25,716 nt of DNA from contig CAJNOQ010002196.1 in assembly GCA_905250885.1 (NCBI GenBank), forward strand, positions 1 through 25,716. Direction: 5' to 3'. The notes beneath the pieces were generated by a model. It was not told the DNA's origin. It did no database searches and saw only the letters and a list, made by a program, of their open reading frames with translations. A program made the translations under genes and the position numbers. Positions 1 to 9,514 of the stretch are shown one piece after another; within the stretch, counting starts at the first letter, position 1; each line of letters starts with the position of its first letter. Source of the DNA: Didymodactylos carnosus. Taxonomy: Eukaryota > Rotifera > Eurotatoria > Philodinida > Philodinidae.

Positions 1-648
1 TTTGCACTCACCAAAATTGTAAAAAGCACTTCAGCAGATACAGTTTTTTACGGCAAGTAAGAATAATTGACTTTGAAGGTTCTGTAGTGCGACCAGGCTA
101 GGCTATAAAGCGGTTTTCCAAAACAACGTTTTTTGCCTAAAAATCGCGATTTTTTCGAATTTTTATGTTTTCTCAGGGAAAACGCAGGTGATATTCGTGA
201 TCAGTGCCAAATTCTGCGTCGAGTGATGTATCTTACAAATGAATTCAAAAATAGTGCTTGATCTTTGAATTTGGAGCGCCTTATATTCGTTCATTCACTT
301 CGATTTCTTCTCTTCGAGGCAAACTTACTGGCTCTAAATGGATTGAGAGCGAGCACGAACGGTCGAAATGAAAAGATAACAACAAATATACTAACTACTT
401 TATATAACAGATAAGCGTTAAGAATAAACAAATGCACTAAAGTTCAATTTGTTCTTTTGTAAATGCATTGTGTTTTACTAATGTTTTTGAGTATCAACTA
501 AGGTCTCGTTCTGACTTAAGTTTGTCCTAACTCTATAAAAAATGATCTAAAGTTAAGTATCAACTCAAGGCAAGTGTGGAGATATCGTAAGACACTGCTG
601 AAAAATGATGTACTATTTGGTGCAGAAAAAAGCTGTGTGAAAAATTAG

Positions 649-726
649 AAATATTACGAATACGGTATATTGTTTAATAAAACAAACCTTTCTGAACCAA
701 ACATTAATTGACAATTCGTAATATTT
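649..726. repeat. 13-bp perfect inverted repeat
   Basis: AAATATTACGAAT at 649-661 is exactly complementary to ATTCGTAATATTT at 714-726, with 52 nt between. It may be the remains of a short foldback element or chance in AT-rich DNA. No target-site duplication was recognised. Confidence 0.5.
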
Positions 727-768
727 ACTATTTATTCTAGGTTTTAAACTGTTGCAACTCAAATTAAA

Positions 769-786
769 TAATAATAATAATAATAA
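769..786. repeat. (TAA)6 microsatellite
   Basis: Six uninterrupted TAA units in the 3' flank of polymerase eta. It is an ordinary simple repeat. Confidence 0.85.
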
Positions 787-1146
787 ATAGTCTTTTGTTG
801 ACCTAGAAGTAAGTAAGAATAGAACTTGAGATATTTTTTATTTGAAACAAAGTGATAACACAGTGTCATTAATTTACATGGTGTACAACCAACCAGCTTT
901 ACTCAAAAAAAGAAAAAATTTGATCGAAAATAACCATCACATTCACTTTCTCAAATATTACATTAGAAAAAAGTATCAACATAAAAAAAATAGTATTAAC
1001 AAAGACAAAAAAAAACAAACAAACAAAATAACAGAGATAGATACAAAGAAAATCTAACTTTACAATTTTTACAAACTCAAAAATTAAACTGTTTCTAAAT
1101 TAATACTAGTACACAAATTTTTTTTTAATTAAAAAAATAGTAGAGT

Positions 1147-4100
1147 TTATAATTTAGGTCGTTTTAGAAATGTATCCATTGGACCATGTGCCGTTGCTGT
1201 TGTACTATTCGTTTGAATCGTTCGTTTTTGAGCCAATTTTTTCTTTGCTGTCGTTTTTGTAATAATAAGAGGTAAAGTAACTATCGGCTTATTTTCTTGT
1301 TGATGTAAATCATAGGCCATATGATAGTCTTCGTGCTGTGAAAATTCCCAACATAGAATATCTTTTAAACATTTTGAACATTGAACATAATCTTCTTTTG
1401 AATAATTCATTGCCGTTGAAGACGTTGTAGAAGTTAAATAGGGATCAAGAAATTGTTGAGGCTCAGATTTTTTCAAACGTGTTATAGATGGTTTGTCAAA
1501 AATATTATTTTGAATTGTTTCTTTAGACTCTTCATCAACAACGATAGCTACAAAAAAAGAAGCAAGTAGTAAAAAAAATCAAATATTTTCTCAGTTTAAT
1601 TTTTATAATTATACTTTCTCGTTCTTCTTTATGAATTTCTTCTTGTTCATCTTTATATTTGGCAAAAAATGAATGTCCATTTGATACAGCTCCAAACAGT
1701 GTAAAATCTTTTACCATTTTTTTTCGTGGTTCTTCCACTGGTACATGACGCATTTTTTCAAAAAATGATTCACCTTCATAATCGGCCATCGGAAATTTTT
1801 TACGAAATTCAGGATCATCTCGAATTCTCTGCATCCGTGTTATAGATGAAGAACTTTGTTGTTGAATTCCATCTTGTTGATCAATTACTTCATCAATAGG
1901 TGCATCTTGCATAAAAATTTCACCACAATCCCAATTATCATCACTAAAAATGAAATAGTTTAGCCCATCGAATTAAGTTTTTCACTATAAGAAAGTAGTT
2001 TATGATATTACGTGATCAACAACATTTTCTAGTACATCATAAAAAATGTTACCATTTAATATAAAGCGATATGAGATTTGAGAATTAATGAGAGATCTCA
2101 ACATGTATCTTTAACTTACTCTTCGTTTAATATATCATCATCATCATCAAATTCAATATTTGTTGTTTCAGACGATCTTGTTGTACTCATTATTTCTTGC
2201 TCATTTACCACTAAATAGAGATATAAATTGTTGTAGGATCATCAATACAGCAGTACGCTGAAATAGAGTCTTATAGAATTTAAAGGTATCCCTCTTTTCT
2301 GGCAAACGTTTTTTATCTTGTGTTAAACGTAGCCGTTTGTAGACGAGAGTCTGGACAACAAAATAAGACCATTCCATGCGTTCCTCGGCCAACCAAAAGT
2401 TATAAACTTTTTTTTTTTTTAAACTTTATCTCTCATCTCTCCAGTCCAATGGCACTGAAATCGGGTTACCCCATTGCATCTGTGTCAAGTCAGACTGAAA
2501 AATGTCAACTTTTGTAGTTTTGCTAGTTATTTTTGTTATCAATGCCTTTAAAAAAATTTTATACATCATCTGATAGAGCAAAGTGTTTTCTTCACAATGA
2601 AATCACCTCCCAATCTTGTTTAGCGGAGATATGAACATCGTCGTTAACGCCATTTTCAGCATTTTCGAATATCTCGAGAAGAAAAGTGTCGTTTTTGAAA
2701 AAAATTTAGAATCTGAGATAGGATATGAAGTATCTATCAGTGCTAAAAATTTGGCCTTTTCGAGGAGTCCTAATGTGACTGGATGAAAATCAGAGTCTCC
2801 AAAGAAACTTAAGGAAGAAAATGTCAGAAAATTCTGGGCAAAAATATACCGATTTTCTTTTTTGATGTTTTATATCTGATAGAAATTTGGATTCAATTGA
2901 ACTTTGCCTCCACCTTTTTCAATAGAGTGAAAAAAGAGAGTACGAGGTATCCTTAAATTGAGAAATTGCATTTTCACTTAGATAACATTTTCGATGTTTT
3001 TGCTTTTTAAAAGTGATGAGATCTCTTCCTCTCGTTTTCTAATCTCAGTGATTTATCATCTTACTTTGTGTTGTTTGCTTTTGTTTCGTTAATTGTTTAG
3101 CAAATAATTCAATGACTGATGTTGTTTGTGAGCAATCATAAAATTTACTGGCAGATATGCCAAGATTAATAATTGCAGGTGTCCATTTATTTGTTGGTGT
3201 TTTGACAATGTTGAATCGTGTCAATAGTTTATAACATTCATTGACAAACTTTTCACATGAATATTCGGATATTGGACACGAACGAGCGTATGTCTCGTCA
3301 TTTTCGGATGTAAATGAGACTGTTAATAGTTTGACACGCCGTTTATTCTAATGAAATAGAAAAGTAATCGATTATTATGCTAATGAAATCTGTGTGATCA
3401 TGTCATGAGTTCTTTTTTTTTTGTTTATTAAAGATCTATCTTACTTCTATACGATCTTTTTCCAAACGATCAACAACTTCTTCGGCCAAATTTTTTAACC
3501 AGAGACGAACCTGAAAGCAATTAAACAATAAATAATGTTGAACATATAGAAAAAGAATCATTTTGTGATCACTGCACTGGAAATGACCGTTTGTATGCTC
3601 TACGAAACATAGGGAACTCGATAGAAAGACGTGAACGTACTATGATTCAAGATGGTACCCTTTAAACTGAGCTTACTTCGAATAAGAAATAAAGATTAGG
3701 TTTCATGCGACAGACTAGGTTATAGTCCACTAGTGATTCTAAAAGAATCAGTTCATAGCGGTACTTTTATTGGTGAAAATAGAAATAAAATAGCACTTCC
3801 TGTCTTTCATATCATCATCTTGTTTACTCCAGAAAACGTTGATTCTGTTTTCATTCTATATTTGACTCAAAGAGAAACTCACTCTTAAGGATAATAAGTG
3901 AATCTATTTTCAACACTAATTGGTCAAATTTCTACAAAATGGTAGTCTTGTTTTATTCGATTAGCGTAAATGCTTGAGCTTGAAAACTTGAGTTTTTCCA
4001 AAGTTATCTCGAAAATAGTGGTCAAAACGTAGATGTTACCATTTCCCAGACGTTTCTACCATTTTAAGTGTTAAAATAGCTCAGGTTGGTCTTAAAGTGA

Positions 4101-7100
4101 CGAGAAAATTTGTGGCTCTGACTTAAAAGACCCAGATTTTCGAATTTTTTAAAGTTTAAGAGGTTTTATCTCAAAAGTTCGAAAAACACATTGCTAATTT
4201 TCCAGAAATCTTCGTTTTTCTCGAAAACTAAGACAAAATCAAAAATATGGCTCTGCTAAGTTACGGTCACAAGTCTTCTCATTGTTTCAAGATCAACTCG
4301 AACTTTTAACACTTAAAACAGAAGAAAACCTGGGAAATGGCAACACTTATTCAAAAAAATAAATTTTGAGAAAAACGCCGCACATTTGTTAATGTACTTT
4401 AGAACTTATAGAAGAATGCCAATAACTTTTTGACAGAAGATCACACCATTATGCTACCTCGTATTTTGGTGAAAAAAGGTTGCTCTACAAACCGAGATAC
4501 CAGATCCAAAGCAAGAAAATAAAAGCCCAAAGTCAGAAAAATCTCAGAAAAAGTAGTTCAAAATCAGAAAATCAACAGACTTTCGAACAAAAAAGAACAG
4601 AAATGAGTCAGAGAAAGGCCCAAAAATCAGAATTTTTCTGCCAAAATCAGAAGATCTGGGATCTCTACAAATCGTAGGCGGTGGAGTAACGAGGTCCTAT
4701 AGGCTTGAGCCTCACGAAGTTTTGAGAAAAAAAATAGCTTTTTCTTTGCTGAGAGCTTATCAGTTTTAGTTACAAGATGAAGCCAATATTTTAATATCGT
4801 TTTATGAAATAGGTAGCAAAAAACAAGAAAATGCACTCGTATTTTGCAGTTTTCAACGTCAAACTCCCATTTTTTTTGAATTTTTTGATTGAGATTTTTG
4901 CTAAAAAATTAAAGTAAAAGTTAAATAATTAGTCGTTTCAGTTTTTGATGCTGATTCCAAACGTGACATTGATTTTGCAAAAAAGAAAAATGAGAGTTTG
5001 ACGTAAAAAACTGCAAAATACGAGTACATTAACTTGTTTTTTGCTACCTGTTTCAAAAACATTTATTTTCTCAACAACGAAACAATATTTTCTAAAACCG
5101 GTGCTTAACGTTTTTAGTGGGCCTGAGTCGATCATAACAATACTAAAATATTGGCTTCATCTTCTAACTAGAATGTGTTGAAGGTTTTACCGCGACTGGA
5201 AGAAACATTTCAGTTACGGGCGAAAAACTAAACTTTTTCATGGACTTACGATATTTAAATGGAACCCAAAATAGATTTTTTAGATTCAGTTTTTCACGTA
5301 GAATGACAATAAAATATTTTTAAAAGTTATCTAAAAGATTTACACAGAGATTCTGGCTTGTTTTTAAAAACTAGGTCGCCTTTTAATTATTTTAAAAATT
5401 TTGATTTTTTAAATTTTTAATCTCAACATTTTTTTTAAACGTTAAAATACATATTCTTACTCAGCTTGACGAACTCTATCCAACCATGTATAAATATTGC
5501 AAAAATAAAAAGCGCTGCAATTTTGAATTTCGCGCATCTTACATAAATGAAGAATATCTCAGTCAACACGCCAATAATCCCGGAGCTTTTTTTACCATTT
5601 TAACTTTGCGATAGTCTGCGAACTATCATTCTGTACTGCCAGGATGAGACTTTTTCTTAAATTCATAGTACCTTCGAGCGAGAAAAATGTTGAGCCCCAC
5701 CAGATTTCATAAGGCTGCGACGTTTTTCGTGATTAGTTAGTCAGACTTACTTTATCTGTTGTGTCTAATCGCGTTTGTCCCGGAAAATTTTTACTAGCAC
5801 CAATTGATTTACATAGTTGTCTGTTAACGACACTTCCTGTTTCGATACCACGACAAGCATTATACAGCCAAAAACTAAAATAAAAGAGAGAGTACATAAG
5901 AGAAAACAACTTTTTCACAAAACAAAACGAATCTTCTATTCTTCATCATACATTGATAACTTAGTTTAGTTTAATCTATTTAATTGACTAACTTAAATCC
6001 CACAGTGAGCAGCATAAGATCGCAAAGCATTGCACCTTATCCACCATGATGGAGAATATAAAATACCAGACAAAATAAATAACACAAATACGAAAAAAAA
6101 AAGTCTAAATATGTGAAAAAATTTTCGAAAAAAGAATCGGAAAAACTCTATCTGATATTTTTTCTTTTTTCACGCATTTTTCTATAAGAAACAATCGTCT
6201 CTTTCCTACTTTTTCATCTTACCCTTCTTTTTCTCCTAATGTTGTTTGTAGTTCATCGAGTGCATATTTTTTAATATCACCAATATAATTTACTTTTAAC
6301 TTTTCCATTAAATGTTCACCAAATTTTCCACCAAGACTTTGTCTGAATAAAAATAAAAAAGAAAGAAAGAATTGAATCTGAAGTAATGTTTGAATAAATC
6401 ATACAATTTTTTCAACGGCATTTTTTCAAAAATATTATCAACATCTGTCGGAGTTAAAATTGTCTGTTTCTTTGGCTTATTAAAACCACAACATAATTTG
6501 GCTAAAATCTAAACACAAAAACTTGTATTAGAAATGAGACCTGAAAACAGAACCAAAATAACAGAGAGAGATGATGTACTCGCTCTTCTTACTTTATTTC
6601 TTGCGATTCCAGCTGAGCAATTATATCCTGTTTGCTCTTTAATTTTTTCTCGAATATTTTCTACTAGATAGGCACCCAAAGCTAAATCATAATTATCTTC
6701 ATTCATATCGTAACTATCTTGATCGTCACTATCTTGATCTTGACCTAACCATTTTCTTAAAACATCTCGACGCTCGTCATCTGTGACACTTGTGTAACCA
6801 GCTAAATGTGTTGTTGGTAATTTATTACCATCAACTTTAAATTTTTGTGCTTTTAACTGTTGAACATCATCAGTAAGATCCAAATAAGCTTCATCAATGC
6901 TCGCTTTTTCAACACATTTACACAATGAATTTAACACACGAAATACATCCGAACTTCCATTGCGATATCTGCACAAAACACAAAATACACTGTAAAATAG
7001 TAGAAAATCTGAAGCACTTTCACGAGAAAATTGTTTTATCTTCAATATCAACTTTTTATACAATAAAAAGGTATATCTGCACAATTAAAAAGACACATGA

Positions 7101-7447
7101 TTCAACCTATCAGAAGAAAGATCTACACATACTTGGTTAGACACGCTTTTCCGTTGACTTCTTGAACATGGAATACATGAAAATCAGGACATAATTCTTT
7201 TGCAGTTTCACCCCGCATGCCACGTTTAACGCCAAATGCACGCGCTTCATAATTGACAGCTATTAAACTAGAACGACACCGATGATTAGAGTTGAAAGTG
7301 CATTTGTATAGCTTCTACTCACCCTCCTCCTTTCCATGTATAGTATTGTGCCACTCCACATGGTTTTCCGAGGAATTCAGGCGCAAGTTGTTGTTCAACT
7401 TGGACATAAAAACAGTCCATGTCAATTAAGGCTATAACACGATTCAT
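1147..7447 (-). CDS. POLH: DNA polymerase eta (Y-family translesion polymerase)
   Basis: Inserts nucleotides opposite UV photoproducts at stalled forks in the nucleus. Exons, transcript order: 7447-7323, 7267-7133, 6968-6593, 6508-6405, 6342-6223, 5874-5751, 3510-3445, 3347-3065, 2210-2120, 1943-1615, 1547-1147; every phase matches, giving 717 codons (human 713). The N-terminus carries IDMDCF with catalytic D9. SIDEAY supplies D112/E113. The finger region has Q34, Y48 and R51, equivalent to human Q38, Y52 and R55. LAKLCCGFNKP, SLGGK, ACRGIE and SKNFPG mark the palm/thumb helices; exon 8 is the little-finger domain. An acidic linker (about 450-490) leads to two SFF motifs (534-536, 566-568) typical of PCNA/REV1-binding sites. 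A UBZ3 zinc finger follows, with C641, C644, H656 and H660 at human spacing. The C-terminus GPMDTFLKRPKL is a degenerate PIP box. Introns 6 (2240 nt) and 8 (854 nt) are unusually long. I see no break. Confidence 0.97.
2211..3064 (-). other. POLH intron 8, unexplained long intron
   Basis: This 854-nt intron joins CAA-A to TG-GTA in phase, so no extra exon is needed. It contains a 63-codon minus-strand open frame (2201-2392) beginning upstream of the acceptor and running across it in a different frame, with a segment reading WLAEERMEWSYF. I do not recognise that peptide. The rest is AT-rich with no clear inverted repeat. It may be an old mobile-element insertion. Confidence 0.4.
4035..4344. repeat. 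Inverted repeat in POLH intron 6 (first pair)
   Basis: The arm at 4035-4076 is complementary to 4304-4344. Matching cores are GTTACCATTTCCCAG (4035-4049) against CTGGGAAATGGCAAC (4330-4344), and TTTTAAGTGTTAAAA (4062-4076) against TTTTAACACTTAAAA (4304-4318). Weaker complementarity continues outward to about 3985 and 4400. It looks like a non-autonomous foldback element inside the 2.2-kb intron; it contains no gene. Confidence 0.7.
4774..5163. repeat. Foldback element in POLH intron 6 (second pair)
   Basis: Outer 20-bp arms at 4774-4793 and 5144-5163 are perfectly complementary, centred on the word AAGATGAAGCCAATATTTTA. Inner 66-nt arms at 4806-4871 and 4989-5054 are also complementary with few mismatches (core CTCGTATTTTGCAGTTTT). 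The transcript could fold into a long two-part hairpin. The intron is otherwise non-coding; weak frames inside it are by-products of the repeat. Confidence 0.8.
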
Positions 7448-7481
7448 TGTGAAGAACCGAAGAAAAAGAAAGAAAATTTTC

Positions 7482-7484
7482 TCT
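7482..7484 (-). promoter_or_regulatory. Splice-acceptor-like site before the POLH start
   Basis: On the minus strand the sequence TTTGTTTTAG ends with AG at 7484-7483, leaving a 35-nt leader before the ATG at 7447. No upstream exon is evident. This may be a trans-splicing acceptor or the end of a 5' UTR intron. Confidence 0.45.
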
Positions 7485-7583
7485 AAAACAAATGATGGAG
7501 AATATTTCATAGAACTGAGACACAAGTGCATTTCGTCATAACTACGACGTACGTATTTTTCAGTATATCAATAAAGCAAAAAT

Positions 7584-7643
7584 AAATGAATTTAAAGATA
7601 AAGAAAATTTAAATGAATTTAAAGATAAAGAAAATTTAAATGA
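7584..7643. repeat. 27-nt tandem repeat, 2.2 copies
   Basis: Two identical 27-nt units, 7584-7610 and 7611-7637, each starting AAATGAATTTAAAG and ending AAAATTT, are followed by a partial third (AAATGA). The array lies about 140 nt upstream of the polymerase eta start codon. The units are identical, so the duplication is recent. Confidence 0.9.
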
Positions 7644-7833
7644 TTCAGTTCATATTGAACAGTTTTTAGGGTGATAGTTTGTCATCCTAGACAGTGTGGT
7701 GTATAATTTGTTATTTGATCTGAATGAACAATAGTAAATAATTTCGAGAAGATTGTCTCGTATTTTTCTTGTTCATACTCGTTTTCAGTGCATTACTTGA
7801 GCAAACGAGCTCAATTTAACATTGTGAGTTTGA

Positions 7834-7897
7834 TTAACTTAATAGTGAAGTATGGGACATCCTTTTAAGGATGCTCCATAGTTCACTATTAAGTTAA
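7834..7897. repeat. 64-nt near-perfect palindrome
   Basis: Arms of 31 nt (7834-7864 and 7867-7897) match at 28 positions around a 2-nt centre. The outer part TTAACTTAATAGTGAA is perfect. With essentially no loop, it could form a cruciform in DNA or a long stem in RNA. It lies between the divergent POLH and ATP5PB genes. Confidence 0.85.
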
Positions 7898-8075
7898 AAG
7901 GCTCTGAAAGATAATTGAAAACAGACCAGATGCGGAGAAACTAAACAAACAGAAGACAAATAGTATTAGAGAACTGCTTTCAACTAGAAAAGGTGAGGTT
8001 TGTCTCTACATGTTGATATTCTATTGAATATTCATACTACATCGAGGCCCTAGAATCAGTACAGCTGATGGTCTT

Positions 8076-8226
8076 CAGGGGGCTGTATCAAAAAAAACTT
8101 AAGTCTAACTTAAGTCAAAATTTGGACTTAAGTCTTCATTATGTGCACTTACGTGCTAATTTTATACAGTTAAGTGTGACTTAAGTCTAGACTTTGACTT
8201 AAGCTTTTTCGTGATACGACCCCCAG
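8076..8226. mobile_element. ACTTAAGT-rich foldback MITE, copy A
   Basis: A 145-nt element (8079-8223) is flanked on both sides by CAG (8076-8078 and 8224-8226), a likely 3-bp target duplication. Its ends are inverted: GGGGCTGTATCA on the left, GGGGTCGTATCA read from the right. The interior repeats CTTAAG five times in both orientations, so the whole element folds back on itself. It has no coding capacity. The terminal layout matches copy B (8979-9103). Confidence 0.8.
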
Positions 8227-8678
8227 AGGCTAAAAGTTGGTTTCATTCACAAGACATATATGACTATAGTAATTTAGCAAACTTGTATATAGAAAGCAAA
8301 CAACTGTAGGGCATTGAAGGTAAAATACACCAAACATGAATACAGACGTTTCTCTCAGCCATCACTTTTCCCCTTACAACATGAAATAAAGGATCGGCAA
8401 GGAGTACACTCAGACCTTATGTTTACGTCTGGTGTAATTTAATTAAAGGAAACTACAGTCACTCCACCTTAAACCGATGGAAGCCGCTCTGTCTCATGAA
8501 TTGCGCGGATGCACTTGTTCTTCCTTGATATGAGTAAAAGTTTTGTAGATGTCGACGTTGGAAAACTTTTTTCTCGTCAAATTTACACTCAAAACTTAAC
8601 ATTTACAAAGAAATGATTGTAAATTTTGTGATTATATTTTGCCATGTCTTATTATATTCAATTCATATTGTGTGTATG

Positions 8679-9222
8679 TTAGGCCACATTCACACTACAA
8701 AATTTAAATGAGCAAAAACGAAGCTGATTGGTCAAAAAGTTAATTCTGAGTTAAATGATGATGTCCGAAACATCATTTAACTTTAACTCTCCAATCATAA
8801 ATCAGCTCATTAACCAACAATACGGTTTCATTAGACAAGGAAACTAGCGGCAGTTCAAACATCTGACTCTCTACTCAATTTGTCTGTTTTGAGCAGGAAG
8901 TCAACTATAGAACGTGAATTCAAACCAGCCGGCTGTTAGCAAGCCGCAACCTTGGAGAATACGGAAGCCGAGAAGCAGGGGCCTGTTTCTTAAAAAAACT
9001 TAAGTAGAAAATCATACTTAAGTCAAACTTAAGTCCAAAAAATTCTTTGTCTTTTTTGACTTAAGTAGGATTTTCTACGTAAGTTTTTTTAAGAAACAGG
9101 CCTCAGTACAATTTTATGGGAAATTTCAAAATCTTATTGGTGTGTTAAAGATTTAGGTGTGAACGATCTCGAAGTTAACTTCGAGTTAACTCTGAAAAAT
9201 TTGTAATGTGAACGTGGCCTTA
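8679..9222. mobile_element. Harbinger-like MITE with TTA target duplication
   Basis: Inverted ends read GGCCACATTCACACTACAAA (left, from 8682) and GGCCACGTTCACATTACAAA (right, from 9219). TTA flanks both sides (8679-8681 and 9220-9222). Termini starting GG and a 3-bp TTA/TWA duplication are the known hallmarks of PIF/Harbinger elements and their MITEs. There is no transposase, so it is non-autonomous. Inside are an 18-nt perfect palindrome (9168-9185, CTCGAAGTTAACTTCGAG) and the nested foldback element at 8979-9103. Confidence 0.78.
8976..9106. mobile_element. ACTTAAGT-rich foldback MITE, copy B, nested
   Basis: A 125-nt element (8979-9103) is flanked by CAG at 8976-8978 and 9104-9106. The arms start GGGCCTGTTTCTTAAA on the left and AGGCCTGTTTCTTAAA on the right. 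Complementarity continues through CTTAAGTAGAAAATC, with one arm reading CTTACGTAGAAAATC. CTTAAG occurs four times. It sits inside the larger TTA-flanked MITE, so it inserted later. It is related in design and motif to copy A but not identical. Confidence 0.82.
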
Positions 9223-9438
9223 GTATACAGTTTAACGATTCATGCTATCCGTCATGCATCATTGGTTAAAACTAGCCATAAGATTTCATATCAATCCTCT
9301 AAATTTTGCTTTATAAAAGCGAAATGTAAAGGCATTAATGTTTTGCTTATTGTCGATACTCACGTAATTGGTTTTATGGTTTTGCCGTGCTGAGTCTAAA
9401 GAGAGACAGAGAGGGGAAGAGAAAGATTGGTATTCTTA

Positions 9439-9461
9439 TTTGTTTGTTTGTTTGTTTGTTT
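9439..9461 (+). repeat. (TTTG)5 microsatellite
   Basis: Five TTTG units plus a partial sixth lie about 55 nt upstream of the ATP5PB start, in the presumed leader or promoter. Confidence 0.85.
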
Positions 9462-9499
9462 CCTTGCATAAATGGTATAAACGACTGTTTTGCTTTTGT

Positions 9500-9501
9500 A
9501 G
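9500..9501 (+). promoter_or_regulatory. Splice-acceptor-like site before the ATP5PB start
   Basis: TTTTGCTTTTGTAG ends at 9501, leaving a 13-nt leader before the ATG at 9515. It is a candidate spliced-leader or 5' UTR acceptor. It also argues against using the in-frame ATG at 9368, which would read through this site. Confidence 0.5.
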
Positions 9502-9514
9502 AAAAGCAACTAAA

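Larger units (their letters stand above)
1..1146. other. Non-coding 3' flank of the polymerase eta gene
   Basis: No open frame here resembles a known protein. The stretch lies downstream of the minus-strand polymerase eta stop codon. It holds a 16-nt palindrome around 138-153 (AAAAATCGCGATTTTT), a 13-bp inverted repeat at 649-726 and a short TAA microsatellite. Read on the minus strand, TTTATT at 837-842 gives an AATAAA signal about 305 nt after the stop codon, a candidate polyadenylation signal. Positions 1-600 may be mobile-element debris, but I recognise nothing there. Confidence 0.5.

Noticed and set aside
842-1057. 71-codon plus-strand open frame
   Set aside because: Lysine/asparagine-rich translation of A-rich DNA with no family resemblance, lying in the 3' flank of POLH.
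2201-2392. 63-codon minus-strand frame as an extra POLH exon
   Set aside because: Exon 8 (ends 3065) and exon 9 (starts 2210) join in phase without it. It reads over the exon 9 acceptor in another frame and has no polymerase eta similarity that I recognise.
4480-5135. Several 65-70-codon frames on both strands
   Set aside because: They lie inside POLH intron 6 and are low-complexity by-products of A/T-rich inverted repeats.
9368-9514. In-frame upstream ATG (9368) as the ATP5PB start
   Set aside because: It would add about 49 residues read through a TTTG microsatellite and an acceptor-like site, and would hide the mitochondrial presequence that begins at 9515.
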